Part shown: positions 1-10,361 of the stretch, one piece after another
Layout: the number at the start of each line of letters is the position of its first letter
Position numbering within the stretch: position 1 is the first letter of the stretch
Source of the DNA: Chrysemys picta bellii
Taxonomy: Eukaryota; Chordata; Testudines; Emydidae
DNA length: 64,000 nucleotides
Direction of reading: 5' to 3'
Assembly: GCF_011386835.1 (NCBI RefSeq)
Contig: NC_088792.1
Span: forward strand, 67,209,287-67,273,286
Translations under genes and position numbers: made by a program
Notes under the pieces: model-generated
Told to the model about the DNA's origin: nothing
The model's input: the letters and a program-made list of their open reading frames with translations, nothing else
The model's database searches: none

Positions 1-1335
1 TTTTTTAATATTTGTAAACTTCAGGGGCATGTGAACTCACACAATCCAAACCTACTGGTTTAGCTCACTAAATTAACTGGAGCCTAAACCAGTTAATCTC
101 ACACCGAAATTTAAGACATAATCCCATACCTTGAAAGAAGCACTATTATTAAAGTGTATCCCCCATTCCCCCAGCTTATTATCTTTTGGTTTTGACTCTA
201 TCAGAGTGGCAAGTAAATACTTAAACTCCTGCCAAATAGTTTGAGCCGACTACTAGCTTATATTGTTTAGTTTGCCCTAGATGACCAGTTGCTTCAAATA
301 GCTTTAGAAACTTCATTCTTTGGGATACTCCACTTTCTTACCCTTCTCTCCTGGTGTGCCTGTAAATTGTCTCACTGGGAGGCATCACCTATAACCTTCT
401 CATGTAAATGGCAGACTTCAAAGTGGTATTGAAATAGGGAGCCATTTCCATTATACACCCAAAGTGTGATCAGATGGATCTCTAAAACAGACTCTTCCTC
501 TAGCCTTTTGTTGAACACCTAAGAGCACCTGACAACAACTATAGGATTCAAAGACAATAACTATGTTTTGATTCCTGAGGAAGCAACATCCTCCATCCAA
601 ACCTTGATCATGGTGGCTTTACAACAGGCACTTTAACTGCCTTCATTGGCTTCAGTATACTATTTGCTTTCTTCAGACAAGATCAGGAGTATGGCATTAT
701 TTTCTGAAGAATGGTTTGTCAACTTTAGATATCTGGTCACAGCAGCACCCCACTAATTAATGCCTAAACCTGCAGCTAACAAGCCATCCCGACCAGGTTT
801 GTTAAACCATCTGCTGGCATACTCTTTTATGTGGGCTGCAGTATTGGGAAGAAAAGACCACTCAGTAGGAATGATATGGGCCTTCCTGTTGATATCCCCT
901 TTATCAAAGAAATATACCTAGCTAGCCACTAGTCCACACTTGGAATGTCATGCCTGAATCATGTTCTGTTCTCCCAGATTAGAGGGAATATACAGCTGAA
1001 TCACGAGTAATTTGTGATTGACAAGTTATTTACTATTTGAGGAGGAGTGAAAAATGAGTAACTGGTTCGTCATGCTTGAGTCGGACACTTCCTCACTGTT
1101 GTAGAAGCATGTGCATTGTGTAGTATTTTCCCTGGGATGTGCACACCTTAATAGTGCTTATGAAATTATGATGGAAATTATGCATGTACATCAAGATAAG
1201 TGTTTTGCTTGTTAACATGATCAAATATTTGAATATAGTACAGCGTGTTTGTTTTACTCTCCATTTACTCCAGTCAAAATAGAGGCTGCATGTGACCAAG
1301 TATCCACTCCTTTGTGTAATCTTGCTGAGTTCCAT
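1..1335. other. Upstream CREB5 intron, mostly anonymous
   Basis: AT-rich intronic sequence. A short foldback (about 45-110) resembles an old TIR element. On the minus strand about 750-920 reads as an open, protein-like segment ending ...GRDGLLAAGLGIN and bounded by stops. It may be a decayed pseudogene but I do not recognise the family. Otherwise nothing identifiable. Confidence 0.5.
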
Positions 1336-1503
1336 GGCCTAATTTTACAAAAGTGACTAGTGATTTTGGGAGCCCAACCGGAGATACCTTAAAGAGGCCT
1401 GTTTTTCAGAACGTGCTGAACACCTTTGTCTGAAATTCAGATCCTATAAAAGTGTCTCTAGTTGGGCATCCAAAATCACTAGTCATTTTTCAAAGTTTAG
1501 GCT
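1336..1503. mobile_element. Short TIR element (MITE-like)
   Basis: The ends are inverted repeats of about 45 bp. The left arm contains aaaagtgactagtgatttt and ggagcccaac. The right arm contains gttgggcatccaaaatcact and ends in tttaggct. The body is about 80 bp and non-coding. This is a non-autonomous DNA transposon by structure; superfamily not assigned. Confidence 0.7.
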
Positions 1504-1844
1504 CCATCTATGCTTTCCTGTTTGCTAGGCAGCAATGAAAATATTTCTATACACTATACCGTCCAGCTATTTTTCTTTTGACATTTACAATGCTCTCAAA
1601 GGGCTAAGTAAGCAACACACAGTAGACTTTAAGATTCATCAGTTCTTTTCTAGCACTGTTAGGGTGGATGGATATATTCCTCTGTCATTTGTGTCAGACT
1701 GGTTTTCAAGTGTGCCTGTACTCCATGCTCCCCTGTAGAGCTGCCTGACTTTTCATAAAAGTCTTCTGTTTAAAGTGATTTTATTGTGTTTGATTCTGTA
1801 GATATTCTATGTTGTGTTCAGAATAATTTAAAAAATGTTTTTCA

Positions 1845-2010
1845 TTCATTGATCTCAAAGTGCTTTAGCAGCATTATTAGTCCCCTTTTAAATACAGGGC
1901 AATTGTAGCACAGGAATGTTAAGTGACAGTGACTTTCCCGGGGTCATAGAATGAATTTCTAGCCGAGCCGGGAATAGAATGCAGATCTCTGTCTTCCTAT
2001 CCCTCATATC
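1845..2010 (-). repeat. CORE-SINE/MIR-like copy, antisense
   Basis: The order of segments (tctcaaagtgctttagcagc, a block replacing the usual cattttacag, then gactttcccggggtcat) matches a decayed antisense MIR-type SINE. It is considerably diverged. Confidence 0.5.
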
Positions 2011-3957
2011 TGACCTTCAACAGCTTTCTTGAGTTTGTTTGAACCATCCTCATGAGCTCTAGTTCTCCAATCCCCAATATACTTAATAACTTCCCATTCC
2101 ATATTACATTCGGACTACTGATCTTGCTGCCTTTCTGCTTTTAATAATTCCTCTCTCAGCAATCTTCAGCTAGAGTGTGGCCTTTCTGATATACTTTAAG
2201 ATCCAAATTGGAAAGGCAAATGAAAGACAGGATGGATAACAGACCTTTGGCCTGAAGGCTTTATCTTCCTTTGCCTAAAATAGAGCTGAAGGAGGGTTGT
2301 CCTCATGCATTTTCAGTTCCTTCATCTATGTTTATTTCCTCAGTGCTGTTAGCCAAACATTCTCCTTTTTCCTGGCTTCCAGTATTGTGGTTAACAGCTC
2401 AAACAATGCATTGATAGGATGTGCCACACATCTTTCTCCTTTACCTCCTAGAAGTTGCCTCTAAATTGGTTTCTGTATTAGAGAGGTAGCATTTGAACCA
2501 TATCAGGAGCAGCCAAAGCTAAAAGTGGGGAGCAACAGGTGCCCGAACCATGGCCCTGCCTTCATGTCACCCCTTCTTCCTGAATCCCCACCCTAGCGCT
2601 GCCTCTTCCGATCAAGACTTCACCCGCCCCCCGCTCATTCCTCTCTGCCCCCTCCCCTGTTGCTCACCTTTATGGCTGGTAAAAAGTGGGAGGACCATGG
2701 CCCCCTGCTCCCCCGTTCCGGCGTCCCTGAACCCTTTATGGCAGAGGAATGGTTCCATGCTCCTTGAAATTGGCACTGTCACCTTGCATTCCTTCAGATC
2801 TCAGGGCTATCAGAACCTCAGGTAAGGCATGGACTAGAGATGTGTTACTATTGTACTAGTGCATGATGCAAGAAGTGACACTGACTGTACACAAAGGGAT
2901 GTTAAATGCACACAGTAAAGAAAGTAGGAAAAATTGTTTTTCCTTAAATCTCAACTGTAATACAAATAAGTGTTGCTTGTAAGAAAGATAGGTATAAAAT
3001 ATTCCGGCGGAAATGTGAATTTCAAGTTGATGGTGTCTCTTTAATTTAATTTTGAGGGTGATGCAACTTTATTATTGAAACAAAACACAGTTACAGCATC
3101 AGAGTCATCCTTGCAGCTCCACAGAACATTAATATCTACCAGTTTATCTATCCCCAATCCTTACTGTACTTGTTCAGAGTTAAGGGTCCTTCATTGAACA
3201 GTGACTCTAACCAGGAGAATTTAACTTTTGAAATTTTCCATTCCAGTTACCTAGACCTATCTAATCTGGTAGCCTTCCTGCATCCAAACATTTTTAAAAA
3301 ATTACTTGTGATTACAAAAATTACAAGTTATTCTTAAACCCCCAGTTTGTGCTCATGATTCCAAAAGTTCTCTCCGTCCAAAAAGTTTACTTTCTCCCTC
3401 CAAATCTATAACTGCTAGTCGGTTAGACACTGGGTTCTAGGATACAAAATCCATAACTTGTCCTCGTGAATCCTGCTCTGGATCCAGGAGGACTGATGAG
3501 TGAACTTGACCCTCCAAGGAACAGCAGAGCAACAACGTTTTGCCCTGCTCAGCTTCTCCTTAGGAGCATCCCTTCACTCACAGATCCTTAGCCAACCCAG
3601 TCCCTTGACTTCTGGACCTTTGAACTGTAGCTAACAGTGGCCCATGCTGATTTTTGGGCCACCATTGGCAACTCTCCTGATCCTTCCTTCCCTCACCCGC
3701 CCCTCATTTATTGGACCCTATCATGCTTCATCCTGCCAGTCTCACCAAAGCTACTACAGCCAGAGGAGCTCAAGAGAGCTTTTAGTATGAGCATTTTATT
3801 ACTGGGCTAGAAACATTTCCTCTTATCAGAAAAGTTACATCTATTGGTTTGCTGTATGCAACTGCCTGACTAGAAAATTGTGTGTGTCTGTTGTAGCTAT
3901 AAAGCTTGTACTTCTTGACCTAGCAATCGGGCCTGAAGAATGCTCTTGTCATTGTAG
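2011..3957. other. Intron; one GC-rich patch, otherwise nothing seen
   Basis: Intronic sequence. About 2510-2740 is a C-rich patch with two similar segments around accatggccc. It is probably an old GC-rich DNA-transposon remnant, but no clear termini were found. The rest has no recognisable gene or repeat. Confidence 0.4.
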
Positions 3958-4085
3958 GTTTCAAAGTAGCAGCCATGTTAGTCTGTATCCGCAAAAAGAA
4001 CAGGAGTACTTGTGGCACCTTAGAGTCTAACAAATTTATTTCAGCATAAGCTTTCGTGGGCTACAGCTCACTTCTTATGCAGTCA
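3958..4085 (-). mobile_element. Penelope-like (PLE) terminal repeat, single arm
   Basis: Same repeat as at 10050, 18454 and 40182: the ttagtctgtatccgcaaaaa end, then cttgtggcaccttagag, then cataagctttcgtgggct. On the minus strand this gives the cacgaaagcttatgc block of a hammerhead ribozyme. The position expected to hold CUGANGA reads CATAAGA, so the catalytic core is lost. Only one arm is present. PLE assignment is inference from the hammerhead architecture known in PLEs. Confidence 0.6.
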
Positions 4086-4754
4086 AGGAGTCACTGCTGT
4101 AACTCATGTATGATGCCAATGAAATCAGTAAAGTGAATGTCACAAAATCGCTAAATAAAGCTTAAGAAATTAGATGCCAAAACATTGTCCAGTGAATTTG
4201 CTACTAATAGTCTAGAAATTGCTCATCTAACATTGAAAAGCACATCTTTAGCTAGTGGTTTCTAAAGACTTGTAATCTAAAGGATTGCCCCAGGATGTCT
4301 ACTTCATGTGGATAAAAACAAACTTCTTGTAAAAGAGAAAGGAAAGCCATTTTTTCAGCTAGCCGCTAACTAGTTTCCAGATCTGGCAGCCACTTCTGTA
4401 TTTCTGAGGGCTTTTCTACACAAATGCTGAGTTCATGGAAAACTGGAACGTAAATCTAGTCCGCACTAGCCTGCCGCTCACTAAATGTCCAGATGGACCC
4501 TGCGGCTGCACACCAGTTTCCTAATGCGCTTTGATCTCCTCCACTTTGAAACGGGAGTAGATTAAAGCTCATTGGGGAACTTTTCGCGTGTGGCAGCAGG
4601 GCTCACACGGACACTTAGGTTACGTCTGTGCAGCAAAACCAGACCCACTGTGCTCTGACTCGGGCCAGTGGAGCTTGTGCTGCAGGGGTAAAAATAGCAG
4701 TGTAGACACTCAGGCTGAGGCTGGTGCCTGGACTCTGAAACCCAGCGAGGGGAG

Positions 4755-5700
4755 TGTTACCCGCCAAAAAAAAAAAAAAAAGTCCAGGGCACCCCACCTA
4801 TGCCTTACCGAGGGCCCAAGGCGTGATCCAATCAACATAGGCACCCCCACCCTTTCCCTTCCATGGGCTCAGGGTGTAAGGCACTTATCCTTACCCACAG
4901 GGCTCAGTAAGAAACCGGGTCAATTTAAGTACCTGCCCTTTCCCTCAGGGCTCAGGGCTTTACGGGTCTGCGGAACCTTTTCCCAGTGAGAGAGCCTTAC
5001 ACAGCTGTGCTCTCAACATCTATTTATTAGCAACACACACAGAATACATATACCAAGCAAACCTCTTATGCTCACCACTCCCAATATACAGACAAAATTG
5101 ACCTGATGGCCAGTCAGGATCTTCTCGTCTGGAGGTTTCCAATGATGCCTCTGCACGTCACGGTCGTGCAGAGGAGTCCGAGATCTAGCAGCTTGATGTT
5201 AAATTCGAGTCAAGTGATGGTTCCCAAAGAGCATTGTTTTTTTGTTACATCATATAGGTAAAACTAGCTACCTCCTTTAACTTCACTAAACTTATCACAT
5301 TATTCAGTACTCCTAGGTAACAAACTTTAACCAATCATACACTGGCACCTATGTTTTCTCCTCCCTGCTCAACTCTTTTTACATTTTATCTCTCATACCC
5401 AAATTGTAACTTATTTATGACCTTCTCTGTTTGTGCAGATGGTCAGCATAAATTCACTGGTCAGAGCTTATCTTATCTATTTTACCAGTTTTTGAGGTCT
5501 TTTTGTTTCTTCCTTAAACTTCCAAGCACCTGGTTGTCTCTTCTCTACAATCTTTGGCATTATAACTCTTGTTAGGGGCATTCCTGAGGTGGGGTCACCT
5601 TAACAGCAGTGGAGCATTTTTTCTTAATTTTAGTGGTGAAATCCTTGAGTTTCACCCAAGGCTGGTTTAGTATGGGGTTGAGTTATATCTCAGGCCTACA
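4755..5700 (-). mobile_element. Probable solo LTR (retrovirus-like), minus orientation
   Basis: A 946-bp block interrupts the inner MITE near its centre of symmetry. It starts TGTTACC and ends CCTACA, giving TGT...ACA inverted termini. It is flanked by GGGGAG (4749-4754) and GGGCAG (5701-5706), a 6-bp target duplication with one mismatch. On the minus strand an AATAAA signal sits at 5038-5033. No gag, pol or env reading frame is present, so if it is an LTR it is solo. A homopolymer A run follows at about 4766-4781. Seen: boundaries and flanks. Inferred: LTR identity. Confidence 0.55.
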
Positions 5701-5842
5701 GGGCAGGGTCTCAGAGCCTGGGCGCCTGCCTCCAGCCCAAGCCCCAATGTCTACACTGCTATTTTTAGCCCCACACTGCAAGCCCCATGAGTCCAAGTCT
5801 GTTGACCTGGCCTCAGAGACTCGCTGCCATGGTTTGGGGGGT

Positions 5843-5847
<5 letters not shown>

Positions 5848-5882
<35 letters not shown>

Positions 5883-5889
5883 TGTGTGC
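5848..5889. repeat. (TG)n microsatellite
   Basis: An uninterrupted run of TG for about 26 bases, then tgtatgtgtgtgtgtg. Simple repeat within the right arm of the inner MITE. Confidence 0.9.
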
Positions 5890-6175
5890 TGTGTAGACAT
5901 ACCCAGGCTAGTGCAGGGTAGATTTACACCCCAGCTTGCCGTGAGCTAAGTGTTCGTGTAGAAAAGCCCTAACTGATTGCCCTATCAAAACTGACACATA
6001 CCCATTTTGAGTGCCGACTTCGTATGTGCAATCAGTTTTGTCTTTAAAAATACAAATAAATAATAATGGCTGTGCGAAACCAGAGGCTAGGGCTTATAAT
6101 TTAGCCTTCTGAAAATAGTTTTCATACTTCTTAACATAATAGTGAAGTAACTACAGTGTAATGTTGAAGGCTGAG

Positions 6176-6455
6176 GGGTAGTGTGATTTAATAGATAAGG
6201 CACTGGACTGAGAGTCAGGATCCCTGGATTCTGTTCCTGACTTTCTCATTGATCTGCTGTGTGATCTTGGGCTAGTCACTTCCTCCTCTATGCCCCCTTC
6301 CATCCTTTGTCTGTTTTGTCTATTTAGATTCTAAGCTCTTTTGGGACAAGTACAGGCTCTCCTAATGTGTCTATATACTGCCTAATGGAGTGGAGCCCTG
6401 ATGTCAGTTGAGGTCTTTAGGCACTATTGTAGTACAAATAATAAATAATAAGTTA
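6176..6455 (+). repeat. tRNA-derived CORE-SINE (MIR-like), full length
   Basis: A tRNA-like head (gataaggcactggactgaga, then ggattctgttcctga as a decayed B box) leads into the CORE segment ctgctgtgtgatcttgggct and agtcacttcc. The 3' tail ends with an ATAATAAATAATAA run. This order is typical of amniote MIR/CORE-SINEs. Confidence 0.75.
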
Positions 6456-8546
6456 ATAGGATGCTAGCAGATTTCTTTGGGGTTTTTTTTACATTGATCT
6501 AACGGGACCATGCTCAGACCCTCAATATAACATTATAGACATAACACAGTTTTTCTTTAAACAAAGTTCTATAGGGAATGCATTTTCATGTAAATACGTT
6601 CTTTATAGAAAAGTTTGTTGTTTTTTTGTTTGGGGTTCCATCTGCTCAAGAAAGATTTTTTAAAAAAAAGCTAAATCCAGCATAGCATATAATGTTTCAT
6701 TAGCAGACATAACCTCGTTTATTTGCTTTTTAAAATTGTATTTAGAAAAGGAAATCAGTTTGCACCACTGACATGTTGCCAGATTCCTGTTTATAAATGC
6801 TACAATACGCAGTTGGAAGAAAAAAATATTCAGTTTATGACTTTATCATTAAGTTTGACAAAATTTGTGTATAGAACCATGCAGCCAATTGTATTTCCCT
6901 CGCTCTGCAGCTTCCAATTAGCAGGATGCAGTGCAGTATCCCAGTGCAACATACACTAAATGACCCTAATTGTGCCATGCACATTTAGTGTTACTGAGGT
7001 TTATTTGAACATAAGAAGCTCTTTGTTTTCTGTACTGTTTGAGTGACTATCCCAGGCAATTGATTGTGTGTGAAATAAATAACCCTGAGCAAAACGCAGT
7101 GTAGCTGTAGTAAACTTTGTGTCATAAGCATGCAGTATATCTTCGTTTTTCCCATAGGAAATTATTTTCCTTTTAAAACTTAATCTGTAATATCGACATT
7201 GGTGAGACATAGCCTTGCTGTTCCAAAATTTCTTCTTCCTTTAAATGCTTCCACTAATTTCCTCCATATCATATTTCTTTTTTCTTTCCTGTAGTGTAAT
7301 GGCTTATCATAGGTACATCTGGTGTATATTGTATATTACTCCATATGTAAAGAAGGCTTCAGAACATATGTCAAAAACATAGTCTGTAGAGACATGCCGA
7401 AAAGGGCAGGGGGTGGATTGTCGGGGGGGAGGCCTGGAAGACAAGGGGCATCTTTCAGTATTCATTTCCACTGGTAATTAGAGGGCACCACTGAATGTCT
7501 GTAATTAGATCATGTCACAAAAATTAAGATAAAAGACCAAAAGCACTAAATCCCCTGCATTTTCCTCAGGATATCAGAAGAGTCAGAGAGCATTTGGTTA
7601 GGGCTAGCAGCCACAATGAACGGTCAATGTGGGACTCTTAACACATCATGGAAAGGAGTTTTTGATGTAAAAGTTTTCTCTGAAGGGCACAAGGAGGAGC
7701 CCAAAGGAAGTGACAGTGCTCCACTAAACATACCAAGGCAGATTCTCAGCTGGTGTAAATTAGTAGGGCTCCATTGAACCCAACAGAGCTATGTTAATAG
7801 CCAACCGCTGAGGATCTGGGCACGAAGGTGATTGAAAAATGACTGGTATTGCGAGACTGGTGATCTAGAGAGTGGTGTTATAACCTGCCAGAAACGACAA
7901 TTACCTCTGCGCTCCACTCCACCGGAAAATTCACCAAAACCTTCTGAGGGCCTGTTCCTGTCCCATTGAAATCAATGGAACATTGCATTTGGGTGAGATC
8001 CCCACCCCCGTTCTGGCCCCTTTGTGCTCATCAAATCACTTGGTGTCACTGGAGTATTGCTTTGCAATGTGGTCATTCTCACTCAAGCTAGGCTAGGCTG
8101 GCGTGTGGAATAGCTGAAGTGTAGTAATGCTAGCTAATTTTTTCAGTGAAGACAAGACCTTAGAGATGCAGCACAGAATTACACCTGTTGACTTCAGTAG
8201 AGTAGGATCAGGCTTTAGTTTTTACATATTATCACCAAACGTCCTTAACTGACCTTGACTCACCTTTCCCCAGACTGTGGTGCACATCAGGAAGGCTTTC
8301 TGATAACATCTCGTAGAACATACTCTGTAACCCAGTGTATAACATCTGTTACAGGTACGTGTATACAATAATAAGGATAAAAGGAAGAATTTTAAAAAGA
8401 GATCCTTATTCGTAACTCCTCCAACTAAACCAGTATCTCACAGGTAGCTCTCAGGGTCTCTTTTCTAAAATTGTTGAACTTAACTCACTCCGCCCCCCCT
8501 TTAAGTGAAAAGGGAGTTTCCCCACAGGTTCTGTGATGGATACCTA
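6456..8546. other. Intron, nothing identified
   Basis: AT-rich intronic sequence. About 7735-7810 and 7960-8000 hold fragments of the common amniote gtgaaat/caatgg short palindromic repeats. No exon-like segment with splice sites was found. Confidence 0.4.
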
Positions 8547-8694
8547 GGGTACAATTTTCAAAATTGCTTGAGTGACTTAGCCTCCCATTTTTCAAAATAA
8601 TTTAGTCACTTAGGCTCCTGAGTCCTTTGACTTTCAGTGAGACTTAGGCTCCTTAGACTACTACGTAACTTAGGTGCTTTTGAGAATGTTACCT
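8547..8694. mobile_element. Short TIR element (MITE-like)
   Basis: The left end gggtacaattttcaaaattg is mirrored by the right end gcttttgagaatgttacc. The internal motif gacttaggctcc is repeated in both orientations. A diverged relative occurs at about 53800-53925. Confidence 0.55.
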
Positions 8695-10037
8695 CTAGTA
8701 ACATAGTGTCCAGATACTTTAATCATGGGTGCACTATAAATGCCTACAAAGATAGATAAGCATAGCTTCAAGGCCTGATGACTTCAGTGAGAGTAGGATT
8801 GGTTCCCCTCCGCCACTGGTATATCTATTTATTACCTGTGGTTCTTGAGAATACAGCGTATTTTGTAACATTTCCCCCCCTTCATAAAATCACATTTGTA
8901 ACATGTGACTGAACAGTCTTGCCAGAAGTTCAAGAATGCAGGAATACACTTAATGCTCCTGGCCATTGAATCTTCAAGCAGTTGTGCAGCTAGCTGTGAT
9001 GTGTATTCGGGGAGAAAATATCAGTGCCCCCCACAACATTTCTCCTCAGTTCTGTGATGTGTCACTAGCAGCTTTAAAAGAGTGTCACTTTTATATTCTG
9101 GCTGTTTAGTAAGTATTTCATTCTCTTTGAAATGTATGAGAAATAGATCCTTTAGCATCACTTTGGTACTTTTATGCGTCGACCTTTTTAATGACTTCAT
9201 ACCTTGTACGAAGGAAGGGAATTAAATGGATTTGAGCAGTCTGCAATAGGATATTCCTAGTGCTCTCTTCCTATGCTTAATGTTACTACACAGCATTTTT
9301 GAAAAGTTCTTTGCTATGTGCTTAATGTCCTTTTCACCTTTTTAGTGCCTTTTCCCATACAAGCTGTACAGATGTTATAGTTTGAAAATGTATTTTATTA
9401 CACTCTTCATCTACTAACCTCTACCCTGTTTCCTGCATGCCCATTCTTTTCTTATTTCCTATAAACTTTAAATTGACTTTTTCCCTGTCTCCTTTCCATA
9501 GCATTAGCAAAAGAATTCTTGCTTTATTGCAGTCAGTTTTTTGTGCCAGTTCCTCTGTTGGGGTTGTTCAGAGTGTACGAGCTCATACATCATGGTACCA
9601 AATTTTGCCCCATTGTTTATGTTAGTTCAGTGGATGGGTTTTGGAGCAGATAATGCAGCTGTATTCTTTGTCTTTATCAGAATTGATTTAAACAATGAGG
9701 AACTAAAATATCAATTTTATCACCAGACAATTGTAGTGAGGAGATTTGGTATCTGGATTTTAAAAGACCATCTTTCCCAGTCCAGAGAGAGACAGAGAAA
9801 GAGAGAGAATTAACATAGAGTTAGTGGTTTTGATCTCTGGTTACATATGGTTATAAGCACTCTGGTGAAATATGTTGCTATTAAATTACCGTAGTTGCTT
9901 TATAATTTTATTTGACAGTGGCCTCCAAGTTTCTGAGGGAGAGATCCTTAGCTGTATTCTGAGCAGGTCTCATTCAACGATAGTGGTTCCTGAGTTCTAA
10001 TCCATTTCTTCATGCAGAAGTATGTGTGTGTGTGCGC
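8695..10037. other. Intron, nothing identified
   Basis: AT-rich intronic sequence with a short GAGA-rich run (about 9781-9810) and a TG/CG run (about 10022-10039). No gene or clear repeat. Confidence 0.4.
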
Positions 10038-10133
10038 GCAGTTAAGGTTTCAGAGTAGCAGCCGTGTTAGTCTGTATCCGCAAAAAGAAGAACAGGAGGA
10101 CTTGTGGCACCTTAGAGACTAACAAATTTATTA

Positions 10134-10171
10134 GAGCATAAGCTTTCGTGGACTATAGCCCACTTCTTCGG
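10134..10171 (-). ncRNA. Hammerhead-ribozyme-like motif (left arm)
   Basis: On the minus strand: CCGAAGA (consensus CUGANGA, so U4 is C), one base, a 6-bp stem II with tetraloop (gtgggctatagtccac), GAAA, a two-base-pair stem III (gc-ttat-gc), then TC with predicted cleavage after C. All other core positions fit; the U4 change may weaken or abolish cleavage. Confidence 0.5.
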
Positions 10172-10259
10172 ATGCATATAGAATGGAACATATATTGAGG
10201 AGATATATATATATATATGTATATATATCTCCTCAATATATGTTCCATTCTATATGCAT

Positions 10260-10297
10260 CCGAAGAAGTGGGCTATAGTCCACGAAAGCTTATGCTC
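10260..10297 (+). ncRNA. Hammerhead-ribozyme-like motif (right arm)
   Basis: Mirror image of the motif at 10134. Core CCGAAGA at 10260-10266, stem II at 10268-10283, GAAA at 10284-10287, stem III gcttatgc at 10288-10295, TC at 10296-10297. It has the same U4 to C change as the opposite arm. Confidence 0.5.
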
Positions 10298-10361
10298 TAA
10301 TAAATTTGTTAGTCTCTAAGGTGCCACAAGTCCTCCTGTTCTTCTTTTTGCAGTTAAGGTT

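Larger units (their letters stand above)
4618..5905. mobile_element. Inner palindromic MITE, split by an LTR-like insertion
   Basis: The left end ggttacgtctgtgcagc pairs with the right end gctgtgtagacataccc. Internal arms also pair: aaaatagcagtgtagaca near 4690 against tgtctacactgctattttt near 5750. The element is related in style to the one at 18180 (gtatgtcta...gtagacatac). A TG microsatellite (about 5848-5889) lies inside its right arm. Confidence 0.65.
4408..5970. mobile_element. Outer TIR element of a three-level nest
   Basis: It begins gggcttttctacacaaa and ends cgtgtagaaaagccc, an inverted repeat of about 14 bp. Its own sequence is 4408-4617 and 5906-5970. The middle is occupied by a second TIR element, which itself carries an LTR-like insertion. 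Non-autonomous DNA transposon by structure. Confidence 0.65.
10050..10349. mobile_element. Palindromic Penelope-like (PLE) insertion with 12-bp target duplication
   Basis: Two head-to-head copies of the same terminal repeat form arms of about 130 bp that I could align without a mismatch outside the central AT run (about 10205-10228). The left arm also keeps an outer 33-bp end (tttcagagtagcagccgtgt...) that the right arm lacks. The insertion is flanked by gcagttaaggtt at 10038-10049 and 10350-10361, an exact 12-bp duplication (one boundary is ambiguous by a few bases). Each arm carries a hammerhead-like fold. PLE terminal repeats are known to carry hammerhead ribozymes; the family call rests on that. 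Confidence 0.7.

Noticed and set aside
5609..5896. Open frame with a Val/Cys repeat at its end
   Set aside because: It reads through the LTR end, the MITE arm and the TG microsatellite; the repeat is the translation of (TG)n.
10200..10235. AT-rich palindrome centre as a possible origin or cruciform site
   Set aside because: It is explained as the loop between the two arms of the palindromic insertion; no independent evidence for a replication role.
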